Assembly: GCA_011391755.1 (NCBI GenBank)
Contig: JAABPZ010000129.1
Coordinates: forward strand, 1 to 5,060
DNA from: Methanothrix sp.
Lineage (GTDB): Archaea > Halobacteriota > Methanosarcinia > Methanotrichales > Methanotrichaceae
Direction of reading: 5' to 3'
Length of the DNA: 5,060 nt
Shown: one piece after another, positions 1 through 5,060 of the stretch
How positions within the stretch are numbered: position 1 is the stretch's first letter
Layout of the letters: each line of letters begins with the position of its first letter
The notes under the pieces: generated by a model
Told to the model about the DNA's origin: nothing
Seen by the model: only the letters and a program-made list of their open reading frames with translations
Databases searched by the model: none
Position numbers and translations under genes: made by a program

Positions 1-55
1 TTCGCGATCCTACAAGTTAAATCTTATGCATTTTCACTATTCGAACCATGCGGTC

Positions 56-74
56 GTGATCACATTTATAAATG
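56..74. promoter_or_regulatory. Two abutting palindromes around a TATA-like core
   Basis: GTGATCAC (56-63) is a perfect 8-base palindrome. CATTTATAAATG (63-74) is a perfect 12-base palindrome that shares its first base with it. The second contains TTTATAAA, a good match to an archaeal TATA box. This could be an upstream promoter with an operator-like site, giving a long (~120 base) leader to the S-layer gene, or a symmetric site bound by a regulator. AT-rich palindromes also arise by chance, and a better-placed TATA box lies closer to the gene, so the function is uncertain. Confidence 0.3.
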
Positions 75-161
75 AAAACTGCGTCCATGCACAGGCTGAG
101 CAGCCTAAGATATGCCGGTGCCAGGAAGAAAAATGAAAAAAAGCAATTCAAAAACAAAAAA

Positions 162-169
162 TATAAATA
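162..169 (+). promoter_or_regulatory. TATA box of the S-layer gene
   Basis: TATAAATA lies in a strongly A-rich stretch (about 127-180), with an A-run in the position expected for the TFB recognition element just upstream. Transcription about 25 bases downstream would start near 188-194. That would leave a leader of roughly 30 bases containing the ribosome binding site at 209-215. The A-rich flank and good TATA match suit a highly expressed surface protein, but no transcript data are available here. Confidence 0.6.
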
Positions 170-208
170 ATGAAAATACGAGAAGATAGCTTATAACAGT
201 TATGTATT

Positions 209-215
209 GGAGGAG
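209..215 (+). promoter_or_regulatory. Ribosome binding site that sets the S-layer gene start
   Basis: GGAGGAG complements the archaeal 16S rRNA 3' end. Its GGAGG core ends six bases before the ATG at 220. An upstream in-frame ATG at 202 would place this site inside the coding region and leaves no comparable site ahead of it, so 220 is preferred. Confidence 0.8.
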
Positions 216-219
216 ATCT

Positions 220-3200
220 ATGGATCATGTCAGGGTCGGTGGAGTCTGTCTGCTTCTATTAATTATAGCTGCGGCTCTGCCAATTAGTGTATTGGCGCAA
301 ACCCCTTCTGTGAACGATAATGCAGAGAACGGGGCGGCCCCAATCATAAGCCAGAGCTTGCTTTCTAAGAGCACGCAGGGAGAGACTATATCGGCAGAAA
401 AGCTGGCCAAGCGCAACACAGGACTTAAGCCGCTGGCATCTGCCGGGCAGACCTCAAAATCCGAAGCCCCTGCAGCCCCAGAAGAGGCTGCAAACACCGC
501 TGCCTCTGCCCCAAAAAGCAATGCAGAACAAGCAATCACCAGCCAGCCGCCGGCCCAAGACGCGACAATAACGCCGGATACTATTCAGACGGAAGTTCCT
601 GCTGCATCAAATAATGTGGTCGAGACTGACCCGGCAACACAAGCTACTGTAGACGCAACGGTTGCTCCTCCCGAGAATGTAGCTTTAGGAACGGCAGTTT
701 CAGCCGACACAACAGCTCTTGCCATCGACGAACAGCAAAACGAATCACTCAATGAAACGCAATCCATATCCAATAACGTTTCAGCTAATGATTCTGAAAA
801 TGCCACAGAAGGCGCGACGATAGAGGCCGCCAAGGAAGCTGATGAAGATGAGCTGGCAAATGACCGCATCTGGCGAGAAGGAATCAGCCCTGACGAATAC
901 ACCTGGTCGTATAAGAGCTTCTCCGGATTCTTCTACGACATGAAGAATGATGTGGGAACTGAGAGGCTGAATGTGAAGCTGCAGGGAACGAGCCGGTCCA
1001 TCGATTCCGGCGAACTGACGTATAGCACGAGTGCCGAGGAGACAGATTTCGAATTCGGCGACTGGGGAACCTACCAGGTTATAGGCTTCATGGCCGACAA
1101 ATACTTTGCAGGCTACAAGGCCAGCGATCTCTTCGACCGGGATGTGAGCCTCATTAATGACGGTCAACTGAGAAGAGTGCTCATAGATAGCGATGATGAG
1201 AGCACGATAACCACCGGTTCCGTCCTCTCTATGCAAGAAGGATATGAGCTGCGCATCAAGCAGATAGATATCGATGGAAATAAGGTCTATTTGGCCCTGG
1301 CCAGGGACGGAGAAGAGGTGGACAGCAAGGTCGTCACTCCAGACAGCAGCCCAAAAAGTGCCACTTATGAGTACAAAGTGGACATATCCGGAGAGGATGT
1401 GCCCATCGTCATGGCTCATATATCCAATGTATTTGCCAGTACCGAGTCCGACCTGGTCACTGTAGATGGCCTCTTCCAATTATCTGATACCTATGCCTCT
1501 GTAGAAAGCGGAGATGAGTACGATAAGATGATAGTGTCGTCCGTCTCTGACGCAGGCGTGGAAATGGAAAATGACAATTCCCTCTCTTTAAGAAAAGGAA
1601 GCACAACCAAGATCTTCGGGGATGTAGGGTTCCTGGTTGCAGATGCAGAGGAGCTGCGCTTTGCACCAGTAGTAGAGAGGTTTGGACCTCAGGAAGTGAG
1701 AGGCACAGTAATCGATCCATCAGATATCGATGAATTTACCTGGACAGTTTACAACTTCGAGGGCTTCTACTATGATATAGATGATGATGTGGGAACAGAG
1801 GTCCTCACGGCCAAGATAAGCGGCAAGAACAAGATCGAGGAGAAGGATCTAACTTATTCAACGAGTCCTCAGCCGGTCAAGTTCGAGTTTGGCGATTGGG
1901 GCAAGTACGACGTCATCGGTTTCATGGCCGACAAATACTTCGCGGGATACAATAATGAGACCGCCTTCTCCGATGAGATCAGCGCCATCAACGAGGGCCA
2001 GCTCAGACGTGTCCTGATAGATAGCGAAGATAGCCAGACCATTGCCAGCGGTTCTGTTCTTTCCCTGGAAGAAGGATATGAACTGCGCATTAAATCGGTA
2101 GATCTGAATGGAAACAAGGTCTATCTCTCGCTCGCCAAAGACGGAGAGGAAGTAGACAGCAAGGTGGTCACGCCTTCTTCCGATTCCAAGGACAGGGCCT
2201 CCAGCTACATGTACAAGGTGGACATAGGCTCAGAGAAGGATGTGCCCATAATCACGGTCCACATTGAGAGCGTCTTTCGCAGCACAGAGTCCGATCTGGC
2301 CACGGTGAACGGCATCTTCCAGGTCTCTGATAGTCCCCAGTCCGTGGAGGAAGGAGAGATTCACGGCCGGATGAAGGTGGAGACACTGGGTGATGACGGC
2401 ATCACCATGCAAAATGATGCATCCATCAGCCTGGGAAGAGGCAAGACCATAGAGATCATGGAGAACCTGAAGCTTGAGGTTGCCGACAGCGATAAGAGGC
2501 TTATGGCACCTATCGCCACCAAGGGAGAGGGCGAGGAGATGACTTTGAGCGTACCTGCGGCTGTTGTCAACACGCCAGTATCTATCAGTGTCAAGTCCGA
2601 CACCTCAGGTCTAAGCGGAGTTTTGATCCAGATGAATGGAAGCTCCGTTGGTACTACGGATGTCACCGGATTGATCAGCTATACGCCTGCCAATGTAGGC
2701 ACCTTCCAGATAGTTGCCAAGAAGAACGGCTATAACGACGGCAAGGCCAGCCTGATAGTGAGGACAGCGGCAGAAGCAGCCAACCGCTCAGCATTCGAGC
2801 AGGCCAATACTACGCTTGCCAACCAGCTCACCATCAATGCGCCAGCAGAGGTTGTCAAGGGAGAAAACTTCCTGATATCTGTGGTGCAGGGCATCAATCA
2901 GACGCCTGTGGATGCAGCATCCTTATTCCTGGATGAAGAAGGCATCGGCAGCACCTCCGCCCAGGGAATGATGACCTATGCCGCCAATGTCACCGACGAG
3001 CATACCTTGAAGGCAGAAAAGGAGGGTTTCAATTCCGCTAACCGGAAGATCATGATAACCTCGTCTCTGAGGGTCGTTAATCTGACGGTGCCGGAAAAAG
3101 CCTACGCAGGAAGCGAGATAAAGATCTCCGCCATTGTAGAGAACGTTGGCAGCAATGACGACTCTCGCTTGCTGGAGCTGAAGGCCAACGAGACCGTTGT

Positions 3201-3462
3201 GGGCAGCAAGAATACGACGGTCAAAGCAGGCGAGAACACTACGGTCAGCTTCAGCTACAAGCCCAAGGATCCGGGATTGACGAGAATCAGCCTGGATGAG
3301 CAGAGCAAGACGGTGAACGTGGAGAAGGCAGATAGCAAAAACTGGCTCATTGCTCTGATCCTGGTGCTGCTCATCTCAATCGGGGCCGGGTACTACCTGT
3401 ACTCGACAGGAGAGCTGGACGGTCTGCAAAGACAGGTTAAGAAAATGATGCAAGGGCGATAG
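220..3462 (+). CDS. Membrane-anchored S-layer protein with two tandem S-layer duplication domains
   Basis: This is probably a structural subunit of the archaeal surface layer, 1080 residues long. Residues 1-26 form a signal peptide (hydrophobic core from about residue 9, likely cut after V-L-A at 26). Residues 27-217 are an Ala/Thr/Ser/Pro/Glu-rich, probably disordered linker with no Phe, Tyr, Trp, His, Met or Cys; five N-glycosylation sequons sit at N174, N178, N186, N190 and N194. Residues 226-487 and 504-767 are two homologous S-layer domains; both carry a W-x-x-x-x-F-x-G-F-x-Y-D start, a DVGTE motif and a GFMADKYFAGY motif. Residues about 774-1036 form three beta-sandwich-like stalk domains with nine further sequons. 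Residues 1042-1061 are a transmembrane helix, followed by a basic tail. The mature protein has no cysteine. The architecture matches Methanosarcina S-layer proteins of the DUF1608 family (such as MA0829), in which paired domains form the lattice and a C-terminal tether spans to the membrane. The long N-terminal linker is the unusual part. The start at 220 is chosen for its strong ribosome binding site. It could be one of several paralogues rather than the main lattice protein. Confidence 0.9.
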   Translation: MDHVRVGGVCLLLLIIAAALPISVLAQTPSVNDNAENGAAPIISQSLLSKSTQGETISAEKLAKRNTGLKPLASAGQTSKSEAPAAPEEAANTAASAPKSNAEQAITSQPPAQDATITPDTIQTEVPAASNNVVETDPATQATVDATVAPPENVALGTAVSADTTALAIDEQQNESLNETQSISNNVSANDSENATEGATIEAAKEADEDELANDRIWREGISPDEYTWSYKSFSGFFYDMKNDVGTERLNVKLQGTSRSIDSGELTYSTSAEETDFEFGDWGTYQVIGFMADKYFAGYKASDLFDRDVSLINDGQLRRVLIDSDDESTITTGSVLSMQEGYELRIKQIDIDGNKVYLALARDGEEVDSKVVTPDSSPKSATYEYKVDISGEDVPIVMAHISNVFASTESDLVTVDGLFQLSDTYASVESGDEYDKMIVSSVSDAGVEMENDNSLSLRKGSTTKIFGDVGFLVADAEELRFAPVVERFGPQEVRGTVIDPSDIDEFTWTVYNFEGFYYDIDDDVGTEVLTAKISGKNKIEEKDLTYSTSPQPVKFEFGDWGKYDVIGFMADKYFAGYNNETAFSDEISAINEGQLRRVLIDSEDSQTIASGSVLSLEEGYELRIKSVDLNGNKVYLSLAKDGEEVDSKVVTPSSDSKDRASSYMYKVDIGSEKDVPIITVHIESVFRSTESDLATVNGIFQVSDSPQSVEEGEIHGRMKVETLGDDGITMQNDASISLGRGKTIEIMENLKLEVADSDKRLMAPIATKGEGEEMTLSVPAAVVNTPVSISVKSDTSGLSGVLIQMNGSSVGTTDVTGLISYTPANVGTFQIVAKKNGYNDGKASLIVRTAAEAANRSAFEQANTTLANQLTINAPAEVVKGENFLISVVQGINQTPVDAASLFLDEEGIGSTSAQGMMTYAANVTDEHTLKAEKEGFNSANRKIMITSSLRVVNLTVPEKAYAGSEIKISAIVENVGSNDDSRLLELKANETVVGSKNTTVKAGENTTVSFSYKPKDPGLTRISLDEQSKTVNVEKADSKNWLIALILVLLISIGAGYYLYSTGELDGLQRQVKKMMQGR
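898..1686 (+). repeat. S-layer duplication domain, copy 1 (residues 227-488)
   Basis: This is the first of two homologous coding units within the S-layer gene. In the best-conserved block, residues 317-374 match residues 595-652 of copy 2 at 45 of 58 positions by my hand count. It contains no N-X-S/T sequon. The known structure of this family in Methanosarcina shows each unit as connected beta-sandwich subdomains that form the lattice; that the same fold applies here is inferred from the motif match. Confidence 0.85.
1729..2520 (+). repeat. S-layer duplication domain, copy 2 (residues 504-767)
   Basis: The second homologous unit is offset from the first by 278-279 codons. It repeats the W-x-x-x-x-F-x-G-F-x-Y-D opening, the DVGTE motif, GFMADKYFAGY, and the LRRVLIDS through KVVTP block. 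The C-terminal thirds have diverged more than the cores, so the duplication looks old rather than recent. It holds one sequon, in the NNET stretch just after GFMADKYFAGY. Confidence 0.85.
2539..3063 (+). repeat. Two related Ig/transthyretin-like stalk domains (residues 774-848 and 868-948)
   Basis: Residues 774-848 and 868-948 follow the same plan: an opening beta strand with a Val-Pro or Ala-Pro turn, a strand with V-x-I-S-V or L-I-S-V, a G-x-G-(T/S)-T turn, a G-x-x-x-Y strand, and an A-x-K-x-G-(Y/F)-N ending. This resembles the small extracellular beta-sandwich (Ig-like or carboxypeptidase regulatory-like) domains common on archaeal surface proteins. They probably form the rigid stalk between the lattice and the membrane. 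The family assignment is from pattern only. Confidence 0.55.
3070..3327 (+). other. CARDB-like membrane-proximal domain (residues 951-1036)
   Basis: This segment of the S-layer protein has the pattern of a CARDB-type adhesion domain: an opening V-x-N-L-T-V-P strand, A-G-S-E-I-K-I-S-A-I-V-E-N-V-G-S, a middle strand, V-K-A-G-E-N-T-T-V-S-F-S-Y, and a final strand leading directly to the transmembrane helix at 1042-1061. The E-N-V-G-S motif followed by an A-G-E-N-T-T-V-x-F stretch is typical of that family. It is the domain nearest the membrane and carries four of the sequons. Confidence 0.6.
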
Positions 3463-3498
3463 GCAGAGTCGCCCTTTTACCTCATTTTCCCTTTTTTT
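3452..3498 (+). terminator. Terminator of the S-layer gene, overlapping its stop codon
   Basis: AAGGGCGA (3452-3459) pairs with TCGCCCTT (3469-3476) as an 8-base-pair stem with a 9-base loop. It is followed by T-rich DNA, including TTTT at 3475-3478 and seven T at 3492-3498. The left arm is the last codons of the gene and the loop begins with the TAG stop. Archaeal termination depends mainly on T tracts, so these are probably the active part and the hairpin may instead protect the 3' end. Confidence 0.6.
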
Positions 3499-3532
3499 AG
3501 ATAATTAAGTCCTTGCATATCCATGGGAATTA

Positions 3533-3540
3533 TTGATATA
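3533..3540 (+). promoter_or_regulatory. Weak TATA-like box for the CoA ligase gene
   Basis: TTGATATA is the best TATA-like element between the two genes. It would place the transcript start near 3560-3566 and leave a leader of about 45 bases before the start codon at 3609. The match is imperfect. Because the preceding gene ends with a terminator-like structure, a separate promoter is expected in this stretch. Confidence 0.35.
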
Positions 3541-3597
3541 CCCTGACGTTTCCTCTCATGGCACTGTATCGCATAGGCTGAGCAATTAAAATTCACC

Positions 3598-3602
3598 AAG
3601 GT
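3598..3602 (+). promoter_or_regulatory. Ribosome binding site favouring the start at 3609
   Basis: AAGGT is a partial match to the archaeal ribosome binding consensus (GGAGGTGA). It touches the ATG at 3603, which is too close to serve it, but lies six bases before the second in-frame ATG at 3609. The choice changes the protein by only two residues. Confidence 0.45.
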
Positions 3603-3608
3603 ATGAAA

Positions 3609-4937
3609 ATGAATTACTGGCAACCGAAATTGGAGCTCATGGAGAGAAAGGAGCTGGAAGAGCTGCAACTGCAACGGCTCAAGAGTGTTGTAGAGAAGGT
3701 TTACAAAAACGTTCCCTTTTACGAGAAGAAATTCAAGCAGGCAGGCGTCACCCCAGAGGACATCAAGAGTCTCAAGGACCTGGTAAAGCTGCCCACTACC
3801 AAAAAGCAGGATCTACGAGACAATTATCCCTTCGGCCTCTTTGCCGTTCCGCTAGAGGGAGTGGTGCGGGTGCATGCCTCTTCCGGCACGACCGGCAAGC
3901 CCACCGTGGTCGGCTACACGGCCAAAGACATCGAGACCTGGTCGGACCTCATGGCCCGCGACTTTGTCATGGTCGGGGTCAAGAAGGGCGATATCTTCCA
4001 GAACGCTGTGAACTACGGCTTTTTCACGGGCGGTCTCGGGGTGCACTACGGCATCGAACGCATGGGGGCCATGGCGGTGCCCTCCGGCGTGGGCAACACG
4101 GAGCGGCAGCTCGAGATCATGATGGACTTCGCTGTGACGGTGCTGCACTGCACACCTTCTTACGCGCTTTACCTGGCAGAGACGGCTAAGGCCAGGGGCG
4201 TGGTGGACCGGCTCCATCTGCGCATCGGCTGCTTTGGAGCCGAGCCCTGGTCGGATGAATCGAGAAAGGAGCTGGAGGAGACACTGCACATCAAAGCCTA
4301 CGACTCCTACGGCCTCTCCGAGATGATGGGTCCGGGCGTAGCCTTCGAGTGCCAGGAGCAGAATGGCCTGCACATCTGGGAGGACCACTTCCTGATCGAG
4401 ATTCTGGATGAAAATGAGCAGCCCTGTGCACCGGGAGAGCCGGGCGAGCTGGTCATAACCTCGCTTACCAAAGAAGCCATGCCCCTCATCAGATACCACA
4501 CGGGCGACGTAACCTACATCATGGAAGAGAACTGCCCATGCAAACGCACCAGCAGAAAGCTGCACAGGTTCCTGGGCCGGGCGGACGACATGCTCATTGT
4601 GCGCGGCATCAACGTCTTCCCCAGCCAAATCGAGGATGTGCTGGTCAGCATCCCTGAGATTGGCAACTATTTCCAGGTGGTCGTGGACAGAAAGAAGCAC
4701 GGCCTGGACGAGATCAGCATCCAGGTGGAACTTAAGGACGAGGCCTTCACCGGCGAACTCACGGACCTGGCAAGGATCCAGAAGAAGACAGAAGAGAAGA
4801 TCAAGTCCGTGCTCAATGTGAGAAGCAAGATCGAGCTGGTGGAGAAGGGGTCCATACCCAGAACAGCCGGAAAATCCAAGAAGGTCGTAGATCTGCGCGA
4901 CGTCTACGCTAAGGACGAGAAAGCGAAGAAAACGTGA
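3609..4937 (+). CDS. paaK: Phenylacetate-CoA ligase family protein (AMP-forming)
   Basis: This is a cytoplasmic adenylate-forming enzyme of the PaaK family. The family reaction is ATP + phenylacetate (or a similar aryl acid) + CoA to aryl-acetyl-CoA + AMP + PPi. The 442 residues are close to the usual family length, so it appears complete. Visible motifs: the ATP-binding loop SSGTTGKPT (91-99), YDSYGLSE (231-238), RYHTGD (295-300) with the ribose-binding Asp, the hinge GRADDMLIVRG (323-333), and a C-terminal lid ending in PRTAGKSKK, where K422 is the expected catalytic lysine. The C-P-C-x-R-T stretch at 309-314 before the hinge is also usual in this family. The N-terminal pattern (YWQPKLELM followed by an ELEELQLQRL helix) is typical. 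In methanogens such enzymes are thought to activate aryl acids for reductive carboxylation by indolepyruvate-type oxidoreductases, giving aromatic amino acid precursors. No such partner is in this window, so the substrate is unproven. An ATG at 3603 is an alternative start. Confidence 0.9.
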   Translation: MNYWQPKLELMERKELEELQLQRLKSVVEKVYKNVPFYEKKFKQAGVTPEDIKSLKDLVKLPTTKKQDLRDNYPFGLFAVPLEGVVRVHASSGTTGKPTVVGYTAKDIETWSDLMARDFVMVGVKKGDIFQNAVNYGFFTGGLGVHYGIERMGAMAVPSGVGNTERQLEIMMDFAVTVLHCTPSYALYLAETAKARGVVDRLHLRIGCFGAEPWSDESRKELEETLHIKAYDSYGLSEMMGPGVAFECQEQNGLHIWEDHFLIEILDENEQPCAPGEPGELVITSLTKEAMPLIRYHTGDVTYIMEENCPCKRTSRKLHRFLGRADDMLIVRGINVFPSQIEDVLVSIPEIGNYFQVVVDRKKHGLDEISIQVELKDEAFTGELTDLARIQKKTEEKIKSVLNVRSKIELVEKGSIPRTAGKSKKVVDLRDVYAKDEKAKKT

Positions 4938-4945
4938 ATGAGTTG

Positions 4946-4980
4946 AAGGCTGCAGAATGCTTGTGCCATCTGCAGCTTTT
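4946..4980 (+). terminator. Hairpin terminator after the CoA ligase gene
   Basis: GCTGCAGA (4949-4956) pairs perfectly with TCTGCAGC (4969-4976) across a 12-base loop. The stem extends outward by a G-T and two A-T pairs, and TTTT (4977-4980) and further T-rich DNA follow. It starts nine bases after the stop codon. The symmetric stem could also serve a gene arriving from the opposite strand. Confidence 0.7.
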
Positions 4981-5013
4981 GAATCTTTATGGTTTATTTC
5001 TCAGAGCATATGG

Positions 5014-5058
5014 CTACTTGTGGACGATAACCGGTCGGCCTGTTAATTGAGCCAGAAA
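5014..5058 (-). CDS. Possible C-terminal end of a gene entering from the right (partial)
   Basis: On the minus strand an open frame runs in from the right edge and ends at TAG (5016-5014). It would give a 14-residue tail reading FLAQLTGRPVIVHK, which looks protein-like. A second minus frame (5059 to TAA at 4996-4994) is also open, so the frame is not settled, and so short a stretch can be open by chance. A convergent gene would fit with the shared hairpin at 4946-4980. No function can be assigned. Confidence 0.2.
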   Translation of the reverse strand, partial: FLAQLTGRPVIVHK

Positions 5059-5060
5059 CC

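Noticed and set aside
41..48. TTCGAACC, which on the minus strand resembles the tRNA T-loop core GGTTCGAA
   Set aside because: The flanking bases do not form the T-arm stem, and no acceptor or anticodon stem can be found nearby.
1..135. Open plus frames running in from the left edge (to TGA at 73-75 and at 133-135)
   Set aside because: Two frames are open at once over a short AT-rich stretch and neither translation looks like a known protein end. A truncated upstream gene cannot be excluded but is not supported.
72..170. Possible 32-codon leader peptide starting at the ATG at 72
   Set aside because: It has no ribosome binding site, and its Lys-rich second half is just the A-rich promoter region; its stop overlaps the TATA box of the S-layer gene.
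202..222. ATG at 202 as the start of the S-layer protein
   Set aside because: It would put the strong GGAGGAG ribosome binding site inside the coding sequence and lengthen the basic start of the signal peptide; the ATG at 220 is correctly spaced.
781..1479. Minus-strand open frame (232 codons) inside the S-layer gene
   Set aside because: It is fully antisense to the well-supported S-layer domains and has no coherent fold pattern, so it is a shadow of the real frame.
3852..4700. Long minus-strand open frame (282 codons) inside the CoA ligase gene
   Set aside because: It lies wholly antisense to a gene with every expected catalytic motif. Its His/Val/Arg/Asp-rich translation reflects the GC-rich codons on the other strand, and it has no recognisable domain.
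220..4937. Idea that the two genes form one functional system or operon
   Set aside because: A terminator-like hairpin with T tracts and about 146 bases separate them, and an envelope protein and an aryl acid CoA ligase have no known functional link.

Overview
The window looks like a chromosomal segment of a methanogenic archaeon of the order Methanosarcinales, most plausibly a Methanothrix (Methanosaeta)-type acetoclastic methanogen. The main reason is the large surface protein, which carries two tandem copies of the S-layer duplication domain (DUF1608/PF07752 type) characteristic of Methanosarcinales. Archaeal TATA-like boxes, purine-rich ribosome binding sites and mid-range GC agree with this. 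The genus is an inference; the order is fairly well supported.

Layout: positions 1-219 are a non-coding leader, very A-rich from about 127 to 180. It holds a good TATA box (162-169) and, further upstream, two abutting palindromes (56-74). Positions 220-3462 (+) encode a 1080-residue secreted, membrane-anchored S-layer protein. Its parts in order are a signal peptide, a ~190-residue Ala/Thr/Ser/Pro/Glu-rich linker with no aromatic residues and a cluster of N-glycosylation sequons, two ~265-residue S-layer domains repeating at a 278-residue interval, three small beta-sandwich-like stalk domains rich in sequons, one transmembrane helix and a short basic tail. A hairpin plus T tracts overlaps its stop codon. 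Positions 3463-3608 hold this terminator and a weak promoter. Positions 3609-4937 (+) encode a complete AMP-forming phenylacetate-CoA ligase family enzyme, followed by a strong hairpin/T-tract terminator (4946-4980). The last ~80 bases hold no clear gene, only a possible C-terminal tail of a gene read from the opposite strand.

The two genes are in the same direction but appear to be separate transcription units: one builds the cell envelope, the other activates an aryl (or other carboxylic) acid to its CoA ester. Nothing shows that they cooperate. I found no evidence of mobile elements, CRISPR, RNA genes or a defence system, and no convincing undescribed multi-gene system. The most distinctive object is the architecture of the S-layer protein, mainly its N-terminal linker and the uneven placement of its glycosylation sites.
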